From Thermodesulfobacteriaceae bacterium UBA6232 (GTDB lineage: Bacteria > Desulfobacterota > Thermodesulfobacteria > Thermodesulfobacteriales > Thermodesulfobacteriaceae): DNA of 23,046 bases. Below, piece after piece: positions 1 through 7,860 of this stretch; the stretch's first letter is position 1, and the number at the start of each line of letters is the position of its first letter. A program made the position numbers and the translations under genes. Below the pieces are notes generated by a model that saw only the letters and a list, made by a program, of their open reading frames with translations, did no database searches and was not told the origin of the DNA. Location: contig DJWK01000042.1 of assembly GCA_002441555.1 (NCBI GenBank), forward strand, positions 1 through 23,046, read 5' to 3'.

Positions 1-142
1 GAACTCTCTTCAAAATCTCACTCGCTGTTATCTGCTCCAACATATAAAGAGCCATCTGAAAAAGCATAAAAATTAACAAATAAATAAGGCTTTCCGCTTG
101 TTTTATCTCTTTTGTGGTAATCTTCTGAACTGTGCCTTTCAT
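1..142 (-). CDS. 5' end of an unrecognised protein (partial)
   Basis: An ATG read from 142 to 140 on the minus strand opens a frame that stays open for 47 codons to the left edge. A strong ribosome binding site (GGAAGGAGGT about eight bases before the ATG) makes it likely to be a real gene start. The visible protein begins MKGTVQKITTKEIKQ, then has a hydrophobic stretch around residues 18-34 (IYLLIFMLFQMALYML) that could be a membrane segment or a buried helix. I do not recognise the family. The hydrophobic helix faintly recalls the end of some IS4-type transposases, but an ATG with its own binding site argues against a mere tail. It is divergent from secA. Confidence 0.5.
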   Translation of the reverse strand, partial: MKGTVQKITTKEIKQAESLIYLLIFMLFQMALYMLEQITASEILKRV

Positions 143-377
143 TTCTCTTACCTCCTTCCTGTCTCATAAAATTTTTATCAAACACCATGCCACATAAAAA
201 TCCTGATTTTTCTTGACTTTAAGAAATATATATTTGCAGAATTGCAAAAATGAGGGCTTTTTTAAAAGAGAAAAATGGCAAAATTGCAAAACCTAATTCT
301 ACCTCAATTTTTAAGTTATTTTTAGAGAGAAACACCGTATATATTTAAAAAACTTGTTTTACCTTCAAAAGGGATTA

Positions 378-407
378 AATTTAAAAAAGTAAAAACACTT
401 TTAAATT
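378..407. promoter_or_regulatory. Inverted repeat just upstream of the secA ribosome binding site
   Basis: AATTTAAAA at 378-386 is mirrored by TTTTAAATT at 399-407, a perfect 9-bp inverted repeat with a 12-base centre. It ends six bases before the secA Shine-Dalgarno (GAGGTG, 413-418). The arms are entirely A/T, so chance is possible in this AT-rich gap. If real it could be an operator or a weak leader hairpin affecting secA translation. The rest of 143-427 is AT-rich with no gene seen. Confidence 0.3.
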
Positions 408-427
408 GAAAAGAGGTGTAAAGCTTT

Positions 428-3190
428 ATGATTACTCAGATTATAACCAAAATTATTGGAACAAAAAACGAAAGGGAACTAAAAAAATTAAAACCTATTG
501 TTCAGAAAATTAATGCCCTTGAACCGGAAATTCAAAAACTCTCTGATGATGAACTTACAAGAAAAACCATTGAATTTAAAGAAAGGCTTGAAAGAGGGGC
601 AACCCTTGATGAACTTCTTCCTGAGGCCTTTGCTGTAGTTAGAGAGGCTGCAAGAAGGGTTCTGGGGCTTAGGCATTTTGATGTACAGCTAATGGGTGGT
701 ATTGTTCTTCATCAGGGAAAAATTGCAGAGATGAAAACAGGAGAGGGGAAAACTCTTGTTGCCACCCTTCCAGCCTATCTCAATGCCTTAACTGGAAGGG
801 GAGTTCATATTGTAACTGTTAACGATTACCTTGCCAAAAGAGATGCCGAATGGATGGGGCCTGTTTATAGATTTCTCGGGCTAACTGTAGGCTATATTGT
901 TTCTGGGATGGATGATGCCGAAAGAAAAAAAGCCTATCAGGCAGATATTACCTACGGCACAAACTCGGAATTTGGTTTTGACTATCTAAGGGATAACATG
1001 AAATATTCCCTTGAGGATATGGTTCAAAGGGATCATTATTATGCCATTATTGATGAGGTTGACTCTATTCTTATTGATGAGGCAAGAACTCCATTAATCA
1101 TCTCAGGTCCCTCTGAGGAATCAACGGATCTCTATTATTACATTGATGAAATCGTAAGAAAACTTAAAAGGGACATACATTTCACCGTGGATGAAAAGTC
1201 AAAGAGTGCCCATCTTACCGAGGAGGGGATTGCGGAGTGTGAGAGACTTCTTGGCATTAAAAATCTTTATAATCCAAGGTATGTTAGACTTGTTCATCAT
1301 ATCCATCAGGCTCTAAGGGCTCATCATCTTTTTAAAAGGGATGTAGATTATGTGGTAAAAGACGGGAAGGTTATTATTGTAGATGAATTTACAGGAAGGC
1401 TTATGCCTGGGAGACGCTGGAGTGATGGTCTACATCAGGCCATTGAAGCCAAAGAAAGGGTTCCCATTGAGGCAGAAAACCAAACCCTTGCCATGATTAC
1501 CATCCAGAACTATTTCAGAATGTATGAAAAACTCGCTGGCATGACAGGAACTGCCGAAACAGAGGCTGCAGAATTTAAAGAAATTTATAATCTTGATGTG
1601 GTAGTTATTCCTACTCATAAACCTATGATAAGAATTGATTATCCTGATCTTGTGTTTAGAACTTACAAAGAAAAGCTTGAAAAGGTGGTTGAAGAAATAG
1701 AGGAAAATTACAAAAAAGGGCGCCCTGTTCTTGTGGGAACCATTTCCATTGAAAAAAGTGAACTCCTTTCAAAGATGCTTAAAAAGAGAAAGATACCCCA
1801 TCAGGTTTTGAATGCCAAACACCACGAAAAAGAGGCTCAAATTATTGCTCAGGCTGGGAGATCACACGCTGTTACTATTGCCACCAATATGGCTGGAAGG
1901 GGAGTGGATATCCTTCTTGGAGGAAATCCCGAAGGCCTTGCCAAGGCTCAGCTTGAAGCAGAAGGATATGATCTTTCTGAAATTCCAGAGAGGGCCTGGA
2001 ATGAAGTACTTGCCATGGCAAGACAGGGACTTGATCCCACAGAAAAATATAAAGATTACTGGGCAAAGGTTCTCTACGAGAAATATCTTGAATGCCATGA
2101 AGATGCAAAAAAGGTAAGAGAACTTGGAGGCCTTTACATTATTGGAACGGAAAGGCATGAATCCAGGCGTATTGACAACCAATTGAGAGGAAGAGCAGGA
2201 AGACAAGGTGACCCCGGAGCAAGCAGATTTTTCCTCTCCCTTGAAGATGATTTACTGAGACTTTTTGGCTCAGATAAATTGAAAAGCTTTATGGAAAAAC
2301 TCGGCCTTCCTGAGGGTGAACCCTTGGAACATCCCTGGCTTACCAAGGCCATTGAGCAGGCTCAAAAAAAGGTTGAGGCCTATCACTTTGAAATAAGAAA
2401 ACACCTCCTTGAATATGACGATGTAATGAACAAACAGAGAGAAACCATCTATTCCCAGAGAAAAGAAATCCTCAAAAGTGAATCTATTAGAGACTGGATT
2501 ATCTCCATGATAGAGGAGACCTGCGAAGAACTGGCAAATGAATATCTTCCAGAGGAAAAGAACTTTGAAGAGGAATCTTTACACCTTTTAAAAAGTCGTT
2601 TCAGAGATATCTTTACTTTTGAACCGAAACTCACAGAAGAAGCTCTATCTAATAAAACCTTTTTGATCTCCTCCTTAAAAGAACAAGCCCTTTCTTACTA
2701 TGAAAAGAAGGAAAAGACCATTGGGCCTGATCTAATGAGAAACCTTGAAAAATACTTTCTTTTAACCACCATTGATTCTCATTGGAAAGAGCATCTTCTC
2801 ATGCTTGACCATGTTAAAGAAAGTGTGGGTTTGAGGGGTTATGGGCAGAAAAATCCCCTTCAGGAATATAAAAGAGAGGCCTTTCACCTCTTTGTAGAAC
2901 TTATGAGGAAAATCAGGGAAACCGCTCTTATCTATCTATATAGGGTTGAATTAAGAGAGGAGGCAGAACGCATTCAGGAAATGGTTCTTGAAGAAGGGGA
3001 ACTTGATGAAAAAAGTCTTGAATTTAAAAGAGAGGATCCCTTTGCAGAAAAGGAAAGCCCAGCTAATGAACCTGTAAGAGCATCAAAAGTTGGAAGAAAT
3101 GATCCCTGCCCCTGTGGCTCTGGGAAAAAATACAAAAAATGTTGTGGAAGGGCAGAAGAAACAAAGGAGGTTCATCATGAGATGTCCTAA
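428..3190 (+). CDS. secA: Preprotein translocase ATPase SecA
   Basis: SecA is the cytosolic motor that pushes unfolded preproteins through SecYEG using ATP. The 920-residue protein is full length for the family. Visible hallmarks are the Walker A in MKTGEGKT (residues 102-109), the DEVD Walker B box (209-212) followed by SILIDEARTPLI, the second-motor segment GTISIEKSELLS and the arginine-finger region RGRAGRQGDPG. The C-terminal SEC-C zinc knuckle is intact: Cys894, Cys896, Cys905 and Cys906 in a CxC-x8-CC pattern, which in other bacteria binds SecB or the ribosome. GAGGTG lies about nine bases before the ATG. The last 14 bases overlap the next gene's start, suggesting translational coupling. 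Confidence 0.98.
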   Translation: MITQIITKIIGTKNERELKKLKPIVQKINALEPEIQKLSDDELTRKTIEFKERLERGATLDELLPEAFAVVREAARRVLGLRHFDVQLMGGIVLHQGKIAEMKTGEGKTLVATLPAYLNALTGRGVHIVTVNDYLAKRDAEWMGPVYRFLGLTVGYIVSGMDDAERKKAYQADITYGTNSEFGFDYLRDNMKYSLEDMVQRDHYYAIIDEVDSILIDEARTPLIISGPSEESTDLYYYIDEIVRKLKRDIHFTVDEKSKSAHLTEEGIAECERLLGIKNLYNPRYVRLVHHIHQALRAHHLFKRDVDYVVKDGKVIIVDEFTGRLMPGRRWSDGLHQAIEAKERVPIEAENQTLAMITIQNYFRMYEKLAGMTGTAETEAAEFKEIYNLDVVVIPTHKPMIRIDYPDLVFRTYKEKLEKVVEEIEENYKKGRPVLVGTISIEKSELLSKMLKKRKIPHQVLNAKHHEKEAQIIAQAGRSHAVTIATNMAGRGVDILLGGNPEGLAKAQLEAEGYDLSEIPERAWNEVLAMARQGLDPTEKYKDYWAKVLYEKYLECHEDAKKVRELGGLYIIGTERHESRRIDNQLRGRAGRQGDPGASRFFLSLEDDLLRLFGSDKLKSFMEKLGLPEGEPLEHPWLTKAIEQAQKKVEAYHFEIRKHLLEYDDVMNKQRETIYSQRKEILKSESIRDWIISMIEETCEELANEYLPEEKNFEEESLHLLKSRFRDIFTFEPKLTEEALSNKTFLISSLKEQALSYYEKKEKTIGPDLMRNLEKYFLLTTIDSHWKEHLLMLDHVKESVGLRGYGQKNPLQEYKREAFHLFVELMRKIRETALIYLYRVELREEAERIQEMVLEEGELDEKSLEFKREDPFAEKESPANEPVRASKVGRNDPCPCGSGKKYKKCCGRAEETKEVHHEMS

Positions 3191-3401
3191 ATGTGGCTAT
3201 TTTTTTTCGGAAGAATTAAAGACCTGTCCCAGATGCGGAAATGACATGGGTTCTGAGATTGAAAAACTCGGCATTTTTCCTCAGGTAGCTGAAGAACCCT
3301 TTTTGACTGTGGATGACTTTATAGAGCCAACTTCCGACGGAAGGCCTACTTTAAATCAGGAAAGGGTAATTGAATTTCCCTTCCCTGAGAGTGAATCCTA
3401 A
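3177..3401 (+). CDS. Small zinc-ribbon protein
   Basis: This 74-residue protein starts inside the end of secA in another frame. The start at 3177 is chosen because a perfect AAAGGAGG sits six bases before this ATG; a longer open frame running back to 3090 has no such site. The N-terminus is a rubredoxin-like zinc ribbon with Cys3, Cys6, Cys17 and Cys20 (CPKC-x10-CPRC). The rest is acidic, probably disordered and ends PFPESES. The function is unknown; such ribbons usually bind nucleic acid or a protein partner. The 14-base overlap implies co-translation with secA. Its TAA overlaps the stop codon of the converging bamD-like gene. Confidence 0.8.
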   Translation: MRCPKCGYFFSEELKTCPRCGNDMGSEIEKLGIFPQVAEEPFLTVDDFIEPTSDGRPTLNQERVIEFPFPESES

Positions 3402-4141
3402 GGCACAAGGCCTCCAAAGAAATCTTTTTTCACACCCGCGTTAAGTTCTTCTGTTTCTTTTAATGCCAGTCTGTAATATTTTTCAAGAAGGCCTGTGGCA
3501 TATTTGGCAGCATAGGTTTCTGGATAAGTTTCAACTAAGTAAAGAAGTCTCTTATAGGCGGCCCGATAATATTTAATTTTGGAATAAAATTTTGCCACAT
3601 AAAGCTCATGCTGGGCAAGAAGTTCTCTCAGCTCGGCAATACGCTTTTTGGCCTCAAGGGTGTAAGGATTGTTAGGATAAGTCTGAAGAAGCCTCTGATA
3701 GGTTTCAATGGCCTTTTTGGCATAAGTAGGATCTCTATCAAGGGTTTGACGGAGTTTGTAATAACAGGTTCCTATCTGAAAAATCACATAAGGAATGGCC
3801 TCATTGTTGGGATAAAACTTTTCAAACTCTTCATATAGAGTTATGGCCTCAAGATAGGAGCCCTCCCAGAACTTGGTATCCGCCAGGCGAAGCTCTGCTA
3901 AAACCGCCTCAGGGGTTCCTGGATATTTATTTTTGATTTCTTCATAATATTGATAGGCAAGGTCATATTGACCTCTCTGAAAGCTTCTTTCAGCCCTTTG
4001 CATTAACTCATAAAGGGGAGATTCCTTTTCAACTTTGGCCTCACCCGGCCTCCAAAATTGTAATTCCTTAGGAATGACCCCGCAACCGTAAAGAAAAAAG
4101 AAAGTAAAAGAAATTAAAAGAAAAAATTTAAAAATCTTCAT
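3398..4141 (-). CDS. bamD: BamD-like outer-membrane assembly lipoprotein
   Basis: The product matches BamD/YfiO, the TPR lipoprotein that works with BamA to insert beta-barrel proteins into the outer membrane. The 247-residue length is typical. A lipoprotein signal peptide ends in a lipobox LYGC with Cys20 as the lipidation site. From about residue 42 there are successive TPR-like helical pairs with the BamD pattern (ERSFQRGQYDLAYQYYEEI, then SYLEAITLYEEFEKFYPNN, then KAIETYQRLLQTYPNNPY). Its ATG overlaps the trxB stop as ATGA, so it is probably translated by coupling as the last gene of the run. A general TPR lipoprotein of the same fold is the main alternative. Confidence 0.88.
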   Translation of the reverse strand: MKIFKFFLLISFTFFFLYGCGVIPKELQFWRPGEAKVEKESPLYELMQRAERSFQRGQYDLAYQYYEEIKNKYPGTPEAVLAELRLADTKFWEGSYLEAITLYEEFEKFYPNNEAIPYVIFQIGTCYYKLRQTLDRDPTYAKKAIETYQRLLQTYPNNPYTLEAKKRIAELRELLAQHELYVAKFYSKIKYYRAAYKRLLYLVETYPETYAAKYATGLLEKYYRLALKETEELNAGVKKDFFGGLVP

Positions 4142-5070
4142 TTTTCAAGACCTTTAATATATTCTTCTGCGTTAAGGGCAGCAACTGCTCCTTCTCCGCA
4201 GGCATTTATAATTTGGCGGAATTTTTTGCTTATACAATCCCCACAGGCAAATATCCCAGGAACAGTGGTTCTCATCTCTCTATCAACCTTTATAAATCCA
4301 GCTTCATCAAGCTCAACTTTTCCTTTGAGCCAATCCGTTTGGGGTTCAAAACCTATAAAAATAAAAATTCCAGAAAGAGAAAGTTCCTTCCTTTCATTGG
4401 TTTTTAGATCCTTATAAATTATTCTTTCCACTTTGTCTTTACCTTGAATTTCTTCAACTACAGCTGGAACGATAATTTCAATTTTGGGGTTTTTCTTAAC
4501 TCGCTCCTGCAGAATGGGGGTTGCTCTGAAGGCTTCTCTTCGGTGAATAAGATAAACTTTACTTGCGTATTTGGTAAGATGTAGGGCCTCCTGTAGGGCG
4601 GTATTTCCTCCTCCTACAACAGCAACAACCTCTCCTTTAAAAAAGGGACCGTCACATATGGCGCAATAGGAGACCCCTTTACCTGTAAATTCAAGCTCAC
4701 CAGGAATACCAAGTTTCCTCGGTTTAGCTCCTATAGCAAGAATTACGGCTTTTCCCTTAACAACCTTTCCGCTTGAAAGATTAACCTCCTTTAAATCTCC
4801 TTCTACTTTAAGATCAAGGGCCTCCTCTTGAAGAAATTCATATTTATAAGGTTCAAGCTGTTTTTGAAACCTCTCAATCAATTCATATCCTGAAATTCCT
4901 TCGGGAAAGCCCGGATAGTTTTCAATGAGGTCTGTATAAATTACCTGACCGCCAACAGGGCCTTTATCAAGAAGCAAAACTTTAAGGAGGGACCTACAGG
5001 CATACAAACAGGCTGTAAGCCCTGCAGGTCCAGCACCGACAATTATTATATCAAAAAACTCGTCCTTCAA
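4138..5070 (-). CDS. trxB: Thioredoxin reductase (NADPH)
   Basis: This flavoenzyme passes electrons from NADPH through FAD to thioredoxin. The 310-residue protein shows every expected element: the FAD-binding GAGPAG at residues 12-17, the redox-active CAIC disulfide at Cys136/Cys139 followed by D140, the nucleotide-binding GGGNTA at 153-158, HRREAFRA at 176-183, whose HRRxxxR pattern favours NADPH over NADH, and the C-terminal GIFACGDC. The start is TTG at 5070, only six bases after the trxA stop, with no strong ribosome binding site of its own. Translation therefore probably depends on coupling to trxA. Its partner thioredoxin lies directly upstream, making a complete redox pair. Confidence 0.96.
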   Translation of the reverse strand: MKDEFFDIIIVGAGPAGLTACLYACRSLLKVLLLDKGPVGGQVIYTDLIENYPGFPEGISGYELIERFQKQLEPYKYEFLQEEALDLKVEGDLKEVNLSSGKVVKGKAVILAIGAKPRKLGIPGELEFTGKGVSYCAICDGPFFKGEVVAVVGGGNTALQEALHLTKYASKVYLIHRREAFRATPILQERVKKNPKIEIIVPAVVEEIQGKDKVERIIYKDLKTNERKELSLSGIFIFIGFEPQTDWLKGKVELDEAGFIKVDREMRTTVPGIFACGDCISKKFRQIINACGEGAVAALNAEEYIKGLEK

Positions 5071-5076
5071 AGGATT

Positions 5077-5403
5077 TTACTGCCCCAACACTTTGTTTAT
5101 GGCATTAACTAAGGTTGCCTTAGATACTGCTCCCACTATGGTTTCAACGGGCTGACCGTCTTTGAAAAGAATAAGAGTTGGAATAGCACGAATTCCATAT
5201 TTCCCAGGGGTAATGGGATTTTCATCCACATTCAACTTGCAGATCTTTACTTTTCCAGCATATTCCTCTGCAAGCTCATCAATAACAGGAGCAATCGCCC
5301 TACAAGGCCCGCACCAAGCAGCCCAAAAGTCAACAAGCACAGGTATGGGTGATTGAAGAACCTCCTTTTCAAAATCCTGATCTGTTACTTTACAAGCTCC
5401 CAT
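5077..5403 (-). CDS. trxA: Thioredoxin
   Basis: Thioredoxin reduces protein disulfides in the cytosol and is recharged by the TrxB encoded immediately downstream. The 108-residue protein has the classic WCGPC active site (W30, Cys31, Cys34) within FWAAWCGPCRAIAPV, and the cis-proline segment RAIPTLILF. The start chosen is the ATG at 5403, because GAGGAGGGG lies just before it. A TTG five codons further upstream (5418) would place that Shine-Dalgarno inside the gene. A 62-base gap separates it from tolQ, the largest gap in this run. A promoter there is possible, but I see only weak boxes. Confidence 0.96.
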   Translation of the reverse strand: MGACKVTDQDFEKEVLQSPIPVLVDFWAAWCGPCRAIAPVIDELAEEYAGKVKICKLNVDENPITPGKYGIRAIPTLILFKDGQPVETIVGAVSKATLVNAINKVLGQ

Positions 5404-5465
5404 AATTCCCCTCCTCAAAGAAAATTTATATTAAATTACTATCCTTTTAAAATCTTTGCAAGAGA

Positions 5466-6155
5466 TTAAGATTTAAAAAATTCCCTTCTTCCAAGAATTA
5501 AAAGGTTTCTGTAAAGCAATTCCATTTCCTTTGATAGTCTTTCCTTTTTCAATAAAAAGTAATTATAAGCAAGACTTGCAGGAATGGCAACCAATAAACC
5601 CAGGGCGGTATTAACAAGGGCTTCAGCAATACCAGGAGCAACTGTTGCAAGAGAAGCACTCCCCTTAAGTCCAATCTCGTGAAAGGCCCTCATTATTCCC
5701 CAAACAGTCCCAAAAAGCCCGATAAAAGGTGCTGTGCTTGCTGTGGTTGCAAGGAATCCAAGCCCCCTTCCAAGCTCAAGAAGCATCCTTTCCTGTTCAA
5801 TCTTTGCAAATTCTTCAAGATCCTTCTCAGCAAACTCTTTTAATTCCTCTTTTTGTATTTCCTCCCTTTCTTTTCTCCCAAAATAATAATCATATACCTC
5901 GGCAAATCTAACCATAAATCTCTTTAGACTCTTTGTAACTTCATCCTCTGCAACTTTAACCTCTTTTACAAAAACCGAAATATCCTTCAGATTATCCGTT
6001 TTGAACTTCCATTTTTCAAGGAGATTTTTAAATCTTCCAAAATAAAAAAGATTATAAAAAATATAATACCAGGAAATAAAGCTCATCAAGAGTAAAAAGA
6101 AAAGAACACCTCTTCCAACCCAACCTATCTGCCAGAAAAATTTTAAAAATTCCAT
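5466..6155 (-). CDS. tolQ: TolQ/ExbB/MotA-type proton channel subunit
   Basis: TolQ-family proteins form the proton-driven inner-membrane stator that energises the outer membrane with TolR and TolA (or ExbD and TonB). The 229-residue protein has the family's three membrane helices: about residues 14-38, 130-152 and 170-198. The conserved core APFIGLFGTVWGIMRAF, then ATVAPGIAEALVNTALGLLVAIP, is typical of TolQ. A long cytosolic segment lies between helices 1 and 2. No tolR or exbD follows: the next gene is trxA. The specific assignment as TolQ rather than ExbB is therefore tentative. It starts three bases after the mqnD stop. Confidence 0.85.
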   Translation of the reverse strand: MEFLKFFWQIGWVGRGVLFFLLLMSFISWYYIFYNLFYFGRFKNLLEKWKFKTDNLKDISVFVKEVKVAEDEVTKSLKRFMVRFAEVYDYYFGRKEREEIQKEELKEFAEKDLEEFAKIEQERMLLELGRGLGFLATTASTAPFIGLFGTVWGIMRAFHEIGLKGSASLATVAPGIAEALVNTALGLLVAIPASLAYNYFLLKKERLSKEMELLYRNLLILGRREFFKS

Positions 6156-6158
6156 TTT

Positions 6159-6989
6159 TTAGGACTCCCAGATAAATTTTTTAATATCTCCCTTTAAACC
6201 AAGAAAATTCATAAAAATTTTTAGTCCCTCAAGGGCCTCCCCTTCAAGACGATAGGTAAATCTATTCACATAGGTCTCAACATGCTTAAAAATTACTGCT
6301 CTGTCAAGTTCCTGGGCATAACTCTTTAATAAAGGATAAACCTCCTCCTTATGTTCCCAGGCATACTGCAAACTTTTTCTTAAAGCGGAAAGAATTTCAT
6401 TTTTTACTTTATCAGAAAGCCCCCTTTTTATAAAAAACCCTCCCAAAGGAAGGGGAGAAGTAGTCTTTTTTTCCCAAAGCTCTCCAAGATCGCAAACCAG
6501 CTTTAAACCATAATTTTCATAGACAAATCTTCCCTCATGAATTAAAACACCAAAATCTGCTTTTTTATTAAGAAGGGCTGGTATGATTTCATGATAGGGA
6601 AGAAAAATTTTTTCCCCCTTTCCATTGAAGAAGAAATCATAAAGAAAATTGGCAGTTGTATATCTTCCGGGGATGGCAACTCTTTTTCCGGTTAATTCAG
6701 TATTTATAGATATCTCCTTTTGTGAAATAAGAATGGGACCAACCCCGAATCCGAGGGCACTCCCGCAGGAAAGAATCTCATATTCTTCATAAATAAGGGG
6801 ATAGATAGCAAAGGAAGCTTTAATAACAGAAATTTCTTTTTTAAGGGCTAACTCATTTAAGGTCTCTATATCTGCTAATCTAATGGTTATTTCAAAGGAA
6901 GGTTGAATTTTCTTATAAAGCAATCCCGAAAGTATAAAGACATCATTAGGGCAGGGGGAAGCTGCTATTTCCACTCTCTCAGAATACAT
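6159..6989 (-). CDS. mqnD: 1,4-dihydroxy-6-naphthoate synthase (futalosine pathway)
   Basis: MqnD converts cyclic dehypoxanthinyl futalosine to 1,4-dihydroxy-6-naphthoate, a late step of the futalosine route to menaquinone. The 276-residue protein has the periplasmic-binding-protein-like fold of the family, with the N-terminal signature SPCPND (residues 11-16), GFGVGPIL near 81-88, GRYTTAN (108-114) and HEGR (151-154), which supplies a conserved histidine. The ATG at 6989 is preceded by GAGG and lies inside the end of mqnB (25-base overlap). Pairing with MqnB supports the assignment over MqnA, a paralogue of the same fold. The organism probably respires with menaquinone. Confidence 0.9.
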   Translation of the reverse strand: MYSERVEIAASPCPNDVFILSGLLYKKIQPSFEITIRLADIETLNELALKKEISVIKASFAIYPLIYEEYEILSCGSALGFGVGPILISQKEISINTELTGKRVAIPGRYTTANFLYDFFFNGKGEKIFLPYHEIIPALLNKKADFGVLIHEGRFVYENYGLKLVCDLGELWEKKTTSPLPLGGFFIKRGLSDKVKNEILSALRKSLQYAWEHKEEVYPLLKSYAQELDRAVIFKHVETYVNRFTYRLEGEALEGLKIFMNFLGLKGDIKKFIWES

Positions 6990-7588
6990 TCCCAGACCTC
7001 ACGGAGTCTCTTTCCAGCCCTTTCAAAATCCCATTCCTTTTCAGGTTCAGAAAGGAGATTGCTTATAACCCTTACCTCAAGTAAGAAAACTTTTGCTCTT
7101 CTTGCTGCTCTACCAACCCCGAAGCCTTCCATATTTTCTGCAACAACTTGAAATTTTTCTTCAATAAAGAGCGCCCTTTGTAAATCATAGGAAGCAGAAC
7201 AGACTGTTGCTAAGGGCCCTCCCTGAGGATCAAATCCGTTGAGTTCAAGAATATAAATAAGTTTTTCTGTAAAGACATGGGTTAAAGGGCAATAATCCCA
7301 GGCTGGAATTCCCTCAGGAAGAGGGGTCAAATGAGTCTCATATTTTCTTCCAAAGTCCACAAATTTTTCACAGGTTGCCACAACCACATCTCCCACTTGA
7401 AGATTACTTTTAGGGTAAGCCCCAGAAAAACCCGTAAGAAAGGCAAGATTAGGCCTTTTTTCAAGAAAAATTTCATAAGAAGATAAAGCTGCATCCACAG
7501 GCCCGATCCCAATAATATGAAGGTCAAGGGGAAGCCCCTCTAAAAATTTTGCCTCAACTTCACTGGGAACAAGCACTAAAAGGCTCAT
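6965..7588 (-). CDS. mqnB: Futalosine hydrolase
   Basis: MqnB removes hypoxanthine from futalosine to give dehypoxanthine futalosine in menaquinone synthesis. The 207-residue protein belongs to the nucleoside phosphorylase/MTA nucleosidase fold: GIGPVDAA (residues 27-34), TGFSGAY (52-58), the substrate-binding ENMEG (151-155) and the RVISN strand (173-177). Having mqnD overlapping downstream makes futalosine hydrolase much likelier than MTA/SAH nucleosidase. Its ATG overlaps the stop of the preceding small gene as TAATG, so translation is probably coupled. The remaining pathway enzymes (MqnA, MqnC) are not in the window. Confidence 0.9.
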   Translation of the reverse strand: MSLLVLVPSEVEAKFLEGLPLDLHIIGIGPVDAALSSYEIFLEKRPNLAFLTGFSGAYPKSNLQVGDVVVATCEKFVDFGRKYETHLTPLPEGIPAWDYCPLTHVFTEKLIYILELNGFDPQGGPLATVCSASYDLQRALFIEEKFQVVAENMEGFGVGRAARRAKVFLLEVRVISNLLSEPEKEWDFERAGKRLREVWECILREWK

Positions 7589-7860
7589 TAAATCCTTTCT
7601 CCTATATCATCCTGATAAAAAAGATTACAGGCTATGCCCAAATTATAAAGCTCTGCCAGTAAAAAATCAACCTCAAAGGCCCTTATCAAATTCCCCTCTG
7701 AATAAAAGGGGAAATAGAGATTCACAACAGGTGGTTTGAGAGAAGAAACCACAACTTCAATTTTTGTGCCCTCAGGAAGTCCCTTGAGATTTTCTTTAAA
7801 AAATCTCTTAACAAAAAGCCTTAAATCCTTTTCATTACGAAAATTCCTCAATTTCTTCAT
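7588..7860 (-). CDS. Uncharacterised 90-residue protein upstream of mqnB
   Basis: I do not recognise this family. The ATG at 7860 is chosen because AAGGG lies about six bases before it; a longer version from a TTG at 7896 would overlap the upstream gene by 62 bases instead of 26. The protein is soluble, with a basic N-terminal half (MKKLRNFRNEKDLRLFVKR) followed by an alternating strand-like segment (TKIEVVVSSLKPPVVNLYFPFY) and a helix, ending QDDIGERI. It has no cysteine motif or membrane helix. It overlaps the nucleotidyltransferase-kinase gene before it and shares a TAATG junction with mqnB, so it is almost certainly co-translated with both. Confidence 0.75.
   Translation of the reverse strand: MKKLRNFRNEKDLRLFVKRFFKENLKGLPEGTKIEVVVSSLKPPVVNLYFPFYSEGNLIRAFEVDFLLAELYNLGIACNLFYQDDIGERI

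Noticed and set aside
1862..2206. Open frames on the minus strand inside secA (also 488-676, 1430-1618, 2134-2352)
   Set aside because: They are antisense to a well-supported gene, lack binding sites and have no recognisable motifs.
5404..5418. Five-codon upstream TTG start for thioredoxin
   Set aside because: It places the strong GAGGAGGGG within the coding region; the ATG at 5403 fits both the binding site and the family length.
5449..5472. Hairpin-like sequence between tolQ and trxA considered as a terminator
   Set aside because: The stem is short and AT-only in its arms, the loop is large and no T-run follows on the minus strand.
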